Of a stretch of 64,000 bases of DNA, positions 39,787 through 50,163 are shown in pieces; the first letter of the stretch is position 1, and every line of letters begins with the position of its first letter. Made by a program: the position numbers and the translations under genes. The notes under the pieces are model-generated. The model searched no databases and had not been told where the DNA came from. It saw nothing but the letters and a program-made list of their open reading frames with translations. This stretch comes from Psettodes erumei (lineage: Eukaryota; Chordata; Actinopteri; Pleuronectiformes; Psettodidae): positions 372,001-436,000 of the forward strand of contig JAFBJZ010000639.1 of assembly GCA_016785225.1 (NCBI GenBank). Direction: 5' to 3'.

Positions 39787-42700
39787 ATGACGACGACCAC
39801 GACATTTCAAGGGATGGAGCCCGGTGCTAAAAGCAGTTCCAGGTAAAAGGCGTCGTTCAGACCGCTGCATCACCCGTTAGCCACCATGAAGCCAACAAGA
39901 CCAGCATCCTCAGATGTTAACCCCAACGCTACATAGGTTAACGTAAAACATAAGACATTTTTGTTCTAATCTCTGCATGCGATCGTTACTTAACTGGTTC
40001 GAAATGATTCGAGAGCAAGAACGGGACGTCGATGCTCGGAGAAAGCTCGGTACCACACCTTCCCGGTTTTGTCCGTTAGGATGAACCATTGCCATTTTAA
40101 CGTTAGCTCGCAAGATAGCATACATGTACCCTCCCTTTTGTAGAGATGCTGCTTAGCTAGCAAGCACACACTGGGCGGCTCGGTTTCCAGGCCTCTGATA
40201 TTATCGTGGGTATATACTGTATTTCCTCATTAGCGGTTTCTATAGTAGGAAATCGGAAAGAAACGTCAGATCTGTCATTCGAAGTTGGGTGGGGCCCCTG
40301 TGGATTTCAGACCGGTTATCGAGATGATCAGTGCGGGTACAATGAGACATCATCCAGTCTGCCCTGCACATGGCCACATTTCAGCGGAGGCCTATCACAG
40401 CTGGCCACACCTGACATCAACCCGAGCAGCATCTATGTTGTTCGTCGTAGAGACGCAGTGGAAGCAATCCACTGTTACTCCAGTCACATTGCAATAGAAT
40501 AATGCGTATTTTAATGTCCTTTTTTTAACGTACCAGTGAGTTTTCAGTAAGTTTTATGGTAAGTGTAGTAAATTACATCCATCACTGGGATAGCAACAAT
40601 GTGACTTTTGAAATAAATACCAACCTAAATTAGAACAGTATATTAGCAGCAGTATGAAAGCGCTGTGTAGCAGTACCTTTCCTTTTGTCAGAGGAAAATA
40701 CATCAACCAGCACAGCTAGAACTTCCCAGCATGCAGTGCGGCGGGAACGATGGTAGCATCAATAAGTTCACATAGGCACATTATAAGGAAAGTTTTAGTA
40801 AGTCATTACTCATTAAAAAAAAGTCTGTGCAAAGATACTCTACAACCAATTGAAAGAGCTCAAATAGCACAGGATATTGCATTGTTAAATAATCCAAAAT
40901 GAAATGTATTGTTGATGTTTACTGACAGTGTGAATGAAGAATAATTCTCATTGATTAATTGTGTACTTTCCCTTTCTGAACTACAGCCTTAAAGCGGGTT
41001 TTCTTTTTAATTAAAAAAAAAAAAACAAAAATGGAGAGAAGAAGTTCAATTAAGCTTTCACAAACAGTGTTGTTATCTCTCTTTTTCCAGGGTTTTGCGC
41101 CCTCCTGGTGGTGGCTCCAACATTTCACTGGGTGCAGATGAGGAGAAACCTCCCGTCCGGAAAAACAAGATGGCCTCCAGTGTTTTCGCTGAGCCGGAGG
41201 ACCCCTATGCTAATCGAAGGAACAACCCACCAGGTACAGTCCGCCACATCTCCAAAAATGTGTTGCTTTAGTGTGGAAGCTTATTACTCATATTCCATAC
41301 CCATCTCATTTTAACACTTTACCACAATATCTGTGCATGATGTAATAAAACTGGAGCATAAAATAAGTGAAAACATAGGACAGGTTGGAAGAATAGAACA
41401 TTTTCTCTTCAGTTTTTTTTTCTCTTTTTTTGCTGCTTGACCAAATTGCTCCTCTGCCTCCCCAGGCTAATCAAAACCTCAGACAGCTCAACACATTAGA
41501 ATAACATTTGCCATCTCCAGTGGTTCTACTTGACATATCAGAGTGGGTTTAGGTGCCCAAATGATGGCTTGATTTCTCTTTCAGCCTGTCATTAGATGAA
41601 CTCGTTGTACTAATGAGGATTCTTCTCAAGCCTGTGAGGATCTGAAATATTCATGTACACCTGAGCTGCTTCAAGTCCATGTTAGATTACAGAGTGAATT
41701 ATAGAATTAAAAGATATATTCCAACAGCAGTATCAAGTTTGTCTGTGACAGATTTATCATAATTCACAGATAAAACATTTATATCAAAAATATAGAATCT
41801 CTCTAACTCAGGTGTGTCAAACTCAAACGCCCCATATATATATATATATATACTTGTGTAAGCCTGTCACCACACCTGCATTGTATAGTGTCCAACACCC
41901 TAAAATGGCAGAACAGGGGTTTTCTTTCTTTCTTTCTAAAAAAAAAAAGATATTGCTCATCACAAGCATAATAATGCCTACCCAAGAAATTCAGAATAGT
42001 CTCAGGGTGAATTCATTTTAATGCTTTCACACATTTTTCTTCTGACATTTCCATCTTCCCACTTTTACTTCCCACATTCACTTATAGAGATATTATTTTG
42101 AACTTTTATTTTGTACCTTAATGACCGCCACATTTCCCACTTCCTCCTAATACTTCCTCCACTGGTCCAAACATAGACAACAAATGAAATATCACAAGAA
42201 CTGGTTAAGAATAAAAGGCAACAACGAACACAACAACAAATCGTGCGCATGAAATCAGTTCAGACTCCTCAGCACACCAGACTTCCCTCCCTAATTAAAG
42301 AAATGATGAGTAAAGTCTCTTGTCTAAGTTCCTCAAATAAGCTGTTCCAGAGAATGAGAGCCCTAAACACAAAAGCTCTGTCCTCCTTTGTCTTTGTCCT
42401 TCGCCACCACCGAAGCCACACCGTCACAACTTGGCCAAGGCATGCAAAATACTGCGTCACTCCAATCTAGACAAGAAGTGATAAAATAGTCTTTCATTCA
42501 TACTCTTTCATTGATCTGCTGTATACTGGACATGATTTATCTGCTGATAATTGGCCCTATTGTTAGATGTTGCATCATTTCAGTTTCATTTCAGTCTAGA
42601 CTGAATAAGTTTGGCAACTGTTGCACGCATATCAATGGTGAGCCTACAATGACGATCATATCAGTTTTTGAAGAACTTCCTTAATTTAGCCAAACTTATT

Positions 42701-44582
42701 TGGAAGCAAAAATTGAGCTGTAAAGAAAAATGATTCAGTCTTGTCACAGCTGACAGACCAACCCTCTTGTTAGTTCTGTAGTTTTCCTGTGCAGTGGGGG
42801 ACTATGACCAGCATTTCAGGTGCAGATGTTACTCTGCATAAAATGCTTGTTTACTGACAGCACTGCCTGATTAACTGGCAGCTTGCTTTTCTCGTCCCCT
42901 CAGTCACTTGTGATGATGTCGTGATCTGACATCCTGTATGTCACTGTGACATTTGTCTCTGCGTGACAATCTGGAACCAATTTTTTTGGATGTTGAAGTT
43001 GCACCTCCCTTGTGAAGCCGTTATGCCTCCTTGTTCCTTCTTCAGGTGGGAAGCCCACGGGGGTGCTGTGTGGTGAGCCGTCAGCACCCCTGAGGAGAGG
43101 AGGGAACAACAATACCAACCACTCAGCAGACGCCCCCGTCACAGTAAGTTCATGTTTCAGATCATGAATTGCGGAAAGAAGTGAAACCTGAGGTCAGACA
43201 AACATATGGGGAAGCAACTGAAAGATTTCATGTTTGGATTTTTTCTCATCTCCTTCCCTCAGTAGACTTTACCAAATGACATTTATGACATTCAGAACTA
43301 CTTATAGTTCTTTAAGACTGACAGTAGACTGTTGAAACTCTGAACTCCTTTTCTACTCCTTTTTACAGGAAGGAGAAAATCCTGTGCGTGATCATGGTAA
43401 GCGCCTGCTTTTATGGTCACACTTCCCGTTTTTGCAGTACTTAGCCTGTTAGCCTAGCCTGTTTTATCTAGTAGTGTACCTGCCTGCAGTCCACCAAGTA
43501 ATTTTTAACACAATATGTGCAACACATGTTCTTAACAGAAAACAGTGGAGGAAAGACCCCAAGGATGAGAGATATATTGGTATATTGGTGATATAAATCA
43601 CAAAGACAAGCCAAAATTATATACAGTATACCTAAACTGCACACATTTAGTGTACAGTGGGGTCTGAAAGTCTGAGACCACCTTTAAATGGCACAGGGGT
43701 CTACCCCCATGCACATGCCTCAACATGCATGAGTAGAGAAAAGGCATGCACACACTGCACATACTCACATTTTCTTCACTTGTAAACATATGTCAGAATA
43801 TACCCTATATATTGCCCACCCCATTATGTTGTTTTGTCAAACTGCAATCGACAAAAATCCAGAATAATGTGCTCGTGGAGCAGCCGAGCTACACCATTAA
43901 ATGCTGACACTCGCTTGTCTAAGAAATGAATATTATTTTACCTCTCAGAAACCGTAGTAATTTTTAAAACTTGAGTAGACAAAAGCATACTCATCACTTT
44001 CAGCCATTTTTTCTGTCTGTGATTAGGGAAGCCATTACCAGATCAATGAGTTGGTTGAAAGCAGCCTCCGGCTAACATTTGATTGTTTTCAGTTTGAAAC
44101 GGGAGAATCTTGCAAAAGGGTCTTAAATATGCATTTCATGGCTACGTACATTACATGATATTGTGCTGAAAGAGTGAGGGTGAAACGTCACGTCCCAGGC
44201 AAGAGGTTGCCACCATCACCAGGTGATGATCCATGTGCCCATGTAGCACCAGCTTGTCCTAGAACTGTGAATATAACGTATATAATAACAAACAGGCTAA
44301 AATAATGAGCAAGAACAGCTGCATGTAAAGCTGAAAGACGAAAGATGAAGAGAAATTTGATGTACAGTTTGTGCGTAGAATTCTCACTCAGAAATTTGTA
44401 CAGTCGTGATAATGACTGGTGTTCTTTAATCTTCCTTCCTTTGTTCAGAAAACAGTGTGGCTGAGCCTGAAGCAGTTCCAGAGCCGCTGGAAGAGGCCCC
44501 TCCTGCTGAGGAGCCCACTGCAGGTCTACCGTCTGGCCGCAGGAATCCTCCTGGGGGCAAGTCCAGCCTCATCCTGGGTTGA
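39787..44582 (+). CDS. jpt1: Jupiter microtubule-associated homolog 1 (HN1, hematological and neurological expressed 1)
   Basis: A small, largely disordered protein of the HN1/Jupiter family, linked in other vertebrates to microtubules and growth signalling; its exact biochemical activity is not settled. Five exons: 39787-39842, 41091-41233, 43046-43143, 43369-43396 and 44449-44582, giving 152 residues (human 154). The family hallmarks are present in order: MTTTTTFQGMEPG at the N-terminus, SSRVLRPPGGGSNISLG, RKNKMASSVFAEPED, GGKPTGVLCGEPSAPLRRGG in the middle, and RRNPPGGKSSLILG at the C-terminus, almost identical to the human end. The acidic Pro/Glu-rich segment before the C-terminal box is typical. 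Splice phases agree at every junction. It lies downstream of sumo2 in the same orientation, as in human. The 3' UTR carries a hAT-like insertion. Paralogue assignment (a or b copy) is not possible from sequence alone. Confidence 0.94.
41833..41852. repeat. (AT)10 microsatellite in a jpt1 intron
   Basis: An alternating AT run directly after GTGTGTCAAACTCAAACGCC, a phrase that resembles the start of a widespread vertebrate hAT-type repeat. Only about 30 bases of that repeat are recognisable. Confidence 0.8.
42320..42450 (+). repeat. Dispersed repeat fragment in jpt1 intron 2
   Basis: The phrase GCTGTTCCAGAGAATGAGAG and the following AAAAGCTCTGTCCTCCTTTG resemble a common teleost interspersed repeat. 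It lies between two coding exons of jpt1. Family assignment is from memory and not secure. Confidence 0.35.
43652..43685. repeat. Possible Tc1-type transposon end
   Basis: TACAGTGGGGTCTGAAAGTC followed by TGAGACCACC resembles the terminal inverted repeat of a fish Tc1/mariner-like transposon. I did not find a matching inverted copy nearby, so this is probably a solitary fragment inside a jpt1 intron. Confidence 0.3.
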
Positions 44583-46135
44583 ATCCCAGCCAACCTCCCC
44601 TGTTTACCTCCACTCGTATCTGAACTCATCTTCTTTTTTTTTTTTTTTTTTTTCAAACAATGATCCCAAGCCCATTTGTCTGTACCACAGGATGTCCAAC
44701 AGACGCCAGTCTCCTCCACAACCCCAAGTGCATTGTTTTGATACCTCTTTTTTGGAAACTGTTTTGTACTGTTTTTATTGTTTATTTTGACAGAAGCACT
44801 TTATGTATTTCTATGTATATGGTTCAAAGTCAGCCTTTGCCCCTCTAATGAATTAGACCTGTGACTAGGGTTGGGTACTGATTCAAACTCTGTATATTTC
44901 AGCATACTGACCAATTTACTGCGGTACTAACGAACACCGATTTCATGTGGAATGAAACTGTTCCTAATTTCTGTACCTAAGAATGCATCCGGGTTAGACA
45001 GTGAGTATAAAGAGAACAAGACAAACACGACTTTGTCATCACACCTACAGCTTGTGCAAGTCACAGAATTGGCAAGGGTGAGCCAAATGCAGTCGCAAGT
45101 GTGGTTATGTTTTTCAAAAGCCGAATGCAAAGTTGGCCAGGGCAACCCACCTAACTTCAATAAACTGGTCAAACTTATTAAATATACAGCATCTAAAATC
45201 TGATGAGTGAACTGTGTTTGACAGCCTGAAACTAGCCCAGTTCCCAGCATGACAAAACATGAATTATCTAAATTTAGTTAGGTTGGGCTATTTTCACTGG
45301 GTAAGTTGACTTTGGTTTAGCTTTTTTATGATCATTACCCAGCATAGCCACCGGGTGCATCTGAAATTCCTTTCCAACATGCTATTTAGTACACGTTACT
45401 AGAATGTCCGAAACCTTAGTATGAAAACAGTAGTATTTCATACTACGTACAGAAACTGTTACAGCATACACTATGCAAGTATTGCAGTAGTGACAACAAC
45501 AACAACAACATAATAGAATATGTAAGTTTTACAGAGCAAGCAACTATCAAACAAAAGGAATCAGGAATTCAGTGGTGGTTTCATATTGTTTCAAATGAGA
45601 ATGGTGCCCAACCCTACCTGTCAGAGAGAGGGTACAAGGATCACATTTCTCACATCAACCAACAGTAAATCCCTTCTAAATTTATGGTAACAGCACAAGC
45701 TGTAAGTGATTATATAAGCAGTTTCTAGAACACAAGCAAAGTAAAAAAGCTGTCACTTTTGCATTGTGTTCAGTTTTGACCCATCGTGCATGCACATCTG
45801 GTCTGTAATGTATGAATGTGAGAAGAAACATAACTGTGAAGATCTTTATTTTGTTTTGTTTTGTTTTCTAATTCAACCTGTTTTTTTTTCCTTTGTGGAA
45901 TAATTGTTGTATTGTTGTTGCATGAAGTTGGAATCTTTCTACTGGTTATAGTATTATTATCCAAATAGGAGCCACATAAATTAATGTCATTGTGATCTGA
46001 AGGGTCCCTTGTCAGGTAACATAATTGAAATAAGCCTTTTTTTTATATTGTAGTCACCAACCTTAGAATCTCGCAACCCCAGTGCCAGTTTTGAATGCCC
46101 CACGTTTTTATAGGTAAAATTTACTCTAAAATAAA
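44583..46135 (+). other. jpt1 3' UTR (putative)
   Basis: The sequence after the jpt1 stop contains a 20-base poly-T tract (about 44634-44653), a hAT-like element (44866-45616) and a CAA trinucleotide run (45493-45510). The first good AATAAA is at 46130-46135, so the 3' UTR may be about 1.5 kb long and include the transposon. An earlier end is possible; none of the nearer sequences has a perfect signal. Confidence 0.4.
44866..45616. mobile_element. Non-autonomous hAT-like DNA transposon (751 bp)
   Basis: The left end TAGGGTTGGGTAC and the reverse complement of the right end, TAGGGTTGGGCAC, match at 12 of 13 bases, forming terminal inverted repeats. The flanks CCTGTGAC (44858-44865) and CCTGTCAG (45617-45624) match at 6 of 8 bases, consistent with an old 8-bp target duplication of the hAT type. 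The inside has no intact transposase. An open frame at 44952-45203 contains the words QVWLCFSKAECKV and GNPPNFNKLVK, which faintly recall the BED-type zinc finger at the start of hAT transposases. It is therefore probably a decayed, internally deleted hAT copy. Confidence 0.6.
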
Positions 46136-46830
46136 GTGTGCCTGTTTGCGTGTTAGGCTACAACATCAAACACGGTTGTTTCTTTTTCCCCATTGCAAGC
46201 CAATGGAATGTTGTTGTTCCTGACACATAAGTGTTTCTGGTAAACCTGTCCTAGATTTGACAAGTGACCTTATGACAGCTCAGCCTTTTTTCTCCTATAT
46301 TTTACCCCTCTTATACATTTGTTAATCTGCTCACTGGAGATTTTTTTTTGTAGATTCCCTGTCACGTTTCTCACACATTTTACATTTTAAACAAAACTCC
46401 TTCTTGCTTCTGTCTTGCATAATCACGTATGTGACTGCTGTGTCAGTTGGTTGTCGTAGAAGAGAAACATACATTTCAGGTACACGTCTTTCCTGTGGTG
46501 TCCATTTTCCACGTATGTTATGATGCAAGACATGTCTGTTTACATCCTATACCAGTTCTTGTTGCTCGATGTAAGTCACTGCAGAAATTTAAATTCCAGA
46601 AATGGCACAAGTGGAAATGAGCATTAAAAATCAATCTCGACCATGTGCTGTATTTGTTGTGGCTGTTATATCTGATTTATTGGTTGATTATGGGTAGAGC
46701 TGAGATGATTAACTGATTGATAAGAGAGTAAATAAGCAGAAAACTGACGACTCGTTTGAGTTATGAATGTTTGTAAAGAAATAATGGCATGTCGAGACCG
46801 ACTCGTCTAAACACGCCCCTCGTTTACTCA
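46136..46830. other. Spacer between jpt1 and the immunoglobulin-like genes
   Basis: About 0.7 kb of AT-rich DNA in which I see no exon and no clear repeat. Confidence 0.5.
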
Positions 46831-46834
46831 GAAT

Positions 46835-46846
46835 GAAAGTGAAAGT
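46835..46846 (+). promoter_or_regulatory. Interferon-stimulated response element (ISRE)
   Basis: GAAAGTGAAAGT fits the IRF/ISRE consensus GAAANNGAAA exactly. It lies roughly 20-100 bases upstream of the putative untranslated first exon that ends at 46941. In vertebrates such sites bind IRF family proteins and the STAT1/STAT2/IRF9 complex. The position makes it a good candidate control site for the B7/CD200-like gene, but activity is not shown by sequence alone. Confidence 0.55.
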
Positions 46847-46859
46847 ACAGCAGACTCAC

Positions 46860-46941
46860 GGGTCGAACAGTTGTCGCCAGTTGTCAGACGAAAGGCTTTG
46901 CGTTTCTTGGCAGGAGACGTTTCTACAGAGGAGCTGGTGCG
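46860..46941 (+). other. Putative non-coding first exon of the B7/CD200-like gene
   Basis: Locally GC-rich sequence ends in GAGCTGGTGCG followed by the good donor GTGAGTG at 46942. The coding exon of the B7/CD200-like gene starts directly after an acceptor (TGTCATTTCAG) at 50159, only four bases before its ATG, so an upstream untranslated exon is required. This segment is the best candidate, with a 3.2-kb intron. The exact 5' end is unknown. Confidence 0.4.
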
Positions 46942-49900
46942 GTGAGTGTTACGTTACATAGTCGCTGAACGGCAACGTAGACGTAACTGGAGAGAATACG
47001 TGGCGACATGCGGTACATGGCGTCGCGGATAACGATCCCACGCTCTTGATGAAATGGCTTTCCGTGTGTGTCAGCTAAATACAGGATCCAATGTGAAGTG
47101 AGTGTGGGACCGGGCTCTGACTGTCGGTGACGACTCGGTCCAAGTGCGGCTCTTAAGACACAGAGCTCAGTGTGGTCCTGTCGCAAGCGCTGCTTGGCCT
47201 GTGATTCACTTGCACGCTTGTTTCCACGGTTAAACGGTTATGAGCAATATGCAAGATATGTTGGTTCTTCCACAGTTGTTTTTAAGCATGTTGCTGCTGG
47301 ACGGGTAGTGAAAAGTTGGCAGCCATTCTGTCCGTCATTGTCATTTTTCTTAAAGCCAATATGGATTGCTAATGCCATAGTGTAGATTTTCAGCTCTCCC
47401 CCCCATCTTGCAGATGTTAAGTTTTAAAGTCTGATGTTAAGTTATCATTCTGTTAGAAACCAGACAGGCTAGGTCTATCAGGCCATGTAATCCTAGCTCT
47501 TAAATGGGAAAAAATAATTGTGAGGGTTGAAATCCCATTGGACCACTGACTGTCAAGCAATACTAGTGGAGTTAGACCCACAACCATCATGGGCTGTGGC
47601 ATGACTCACATTTCTTTGTGTGTACATAACTCCAAGGTTGGGTTGAACTGCAGTGGATGTGTATGTTCACTAAGAGAGAGAGAGCATTAATATATCAATA
47701 CTCATGTGACACAGTGAGTGCAGATGTCTCGCCACCAGGTCCAAGAGTTTTGGACATGCCTTCGCCTCCACACAGCTGCAGCTGCTTGATTAGTACAAAA
47801 GGACCCGCGTACAAAAGATGCCTGCATTGTGCTCAAATTCTTTCTTTTTTTGACACTAATTGTCCAGAGAATAGGTTGCGTGTTAACTGATTTGTCCATA
47901 GTTAATATAGCCAATCTCACCCACAAACACAAGGTGCTCATGGAAGGGAGGCTTTCCTTGCTCGTTTGTATCGACGTATTAGTGTTTGTTGCAGCTGGCA
48001 AAGTGGAGAGTAAACACTAAAACTTTGAATTGAATGGACAGCCCTTCAAGCAGGTTTCTGAAGCGAACCTACAAAAATACAGTTAAAAATTACATAACCA
48101 ATGAGCAAATGTGGCAACCAGATCAACCCATGCCTGTTATTGCATTGGAATTGTTGTATACCTATATGGGCTAAAGCAGCGCCTAATTACAAGCCTTGTT
48201 AAGATCATACTGTATATAACATGGAAATAACATTTTAGACAATACACTGAAGCTCTCACTATTGCCACATTCTCAGGAAATCACATTTGTCAAGTTTTGC
48301 TAACTTTATGCAATTTGCCAAGCCTGTGTTGAACATCTGAATACCTATGCTGCTCTTTCACAGTTTCTGGCTTAGACCCTTGTAATGCATCTATTGGCAA
48401 CTGAAAAATGGCTTTTCAGAAAACATTCTTTGGACAAAGATGATGTTTTTTATTCAAATGTCCAGTATGAGGAACATAACCACAGAGGTAAAAAAAAAAA
48501 AAAAAAATTATTAGAATATTATCATTAGTCCAAGATGAAGCAGATTATGAAAAGTGATTTACATAGGATCTTATCAACAGTAATTTTATTTACTTTGTGT
48601 ATTTTGTCTGATTATATTTGTGTATTTTTTAAAGCCCCTTGAGGTTCAAGCACTGTTACTATTCTTGTGGGAATGCTCCCATGAAAATAAGCAGAGTGTT
48701 TTTTCTGGACAAGGTTTGCTTTTCCTGTGTGCTCCTGAGGATAACTCAGCCTCTCCTGGGCAAAAAAGGGCAGACACATATGCAAGTCATTGCCTGTCTG
48801 CATGGCTTTCACCTGCTAGGCACGATCAAGTCAAGTTACAAAAAAATAATAAGACTCTTTCTAGTTGCTGAAAGGAATTAGCAAAGGAGGTCACACGGGT
48901 TAAGCACAAAGTGACTTGCAGAAAAAGCTTTGCACAATACTGGTAATTCAGCAAACTCAGATTAAAACACTGACTGTTCTTAGTGTGAATTGAAAAGTAA
49001 TTCAATTATCAGTTTTGTGTAAGATCTAGTGTGCAAAAAGCATTTTATACTTTGCAAGAAACAATTTTACTTAGGTTTGAAACAGACCAAGTCATTTTAA
49101 TACTGGTGATGGGCAAGGAATTGCTCTCTGTTCAGTCAATAATTAGTGTCCTAATTAGGTCCTCGCCCAGTGACAATGAGCTCTTCCAAACAAAGTTGCC
49201 AAACAAACAGTCATGAGATGGGTCACTGTTCAGTGTGGATCATTCCCTTACTTTTTAAAATAGGTTTACGCCTTCAGTGCTCCCAGTCTGATGTTTAAGC
49301 AAATATAAGGAATTAAGCCTGTGGATAGCCTACTCAGACCTGGTCAACTGTGCACAGCTCACTCACCTGAGATTACTGTGATTGCTGGAAGCAAACAAAC
49401 CACACCCCAATGTCACAGAAAGCCCTTTCTATCCAGATTTTGCTTCCTTTTCTTTTATCATATTTTCATCAACCAGTGTTAGGACAACATGGCAAAAAAG
49501 TGGTTATTCTGTAAATCAGACCAGTATCCTCGTCAATATCAGATGAAAGCCTCTCCTACCGACTGATTAACTCCACATACAGTCATCTGAGGGCAGTAAT
49601 GGATTCCATCTCCGGTTACTAATTTGACTACTGTACAATGTGAAACCACTGTTACATATGCCAGAACCACCTGTAATTTAATTGACCTTGCACAACAAGC
49701 ACAAGGCTTGTGCAAAACAGGCCTGCAAATTCATGAGTTTTGCTGTGCAAAACTGGAAATATGGGGACAGTTCTATGAAAAAAACATAGAACAGCATCGC
49801 TCTTCTTTAAATGCTGGGATACTGGGCCAACAACTGTCTGTCACTTTCACTTAAATGAGGCCTAAATACCGGTTGGTGCAAAAATGTATAATGGCTGTAG

Positions 49901-50159
49901 ACATCTGTTGGTCTTGTGATGTGATTGAGCAGAACTGTGAAATTTGATGGTTAGATTTTTTGAGATGTGCCCAGAGATAGACTGTATGTATGTAGACTAC
50001 ATGATCTATAAATGTGTGTGTGTGTGTGTGTGTGTGTGTGCCCTTTTCACCATGCATTTTGACTAATTGAAAGATAATCCAGTGAGTTAAAACTTGTATG
50101 TGCTTGTTATATTTTAACTTATCCCCTGATATATTTTTTAATTTGAACTGTCATTTCAG
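46942..50159 (+). other. Putative first intron of the B7/CD200-like gene
   Basis: About 3.2 kb of AT-rich sequence without coding signals. It includes a poly-A tract near 48.49 kb and a 28-base GT repeat near its 3' end. Confidence 0.4.
50013..50040. repeat. (TG)14 microsatellite
   Basis: An uninterrupted TG run about 120 bases upstream of the first coding exon of the B7/CD200-like gene. Confidence 0.95.
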
Positions 50160-50163
50160 GTGC

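Noticed and set aside
44952..45203. 83-codon open frame inside the hAT-like element as a host gene
   Set aside because: It lies wholly between the element's inverted ends and shows only a faint trace of a transposase zinc finger.
46942..50159. Additional coding exon in the 3.2-kb region before the B7/CD200-like gene
   Set aside because: Open frames there are short, lack Ig or signal-peptide features and have no suitable flanking splice sites; the signal peptide is already complete in the exon at 50164.
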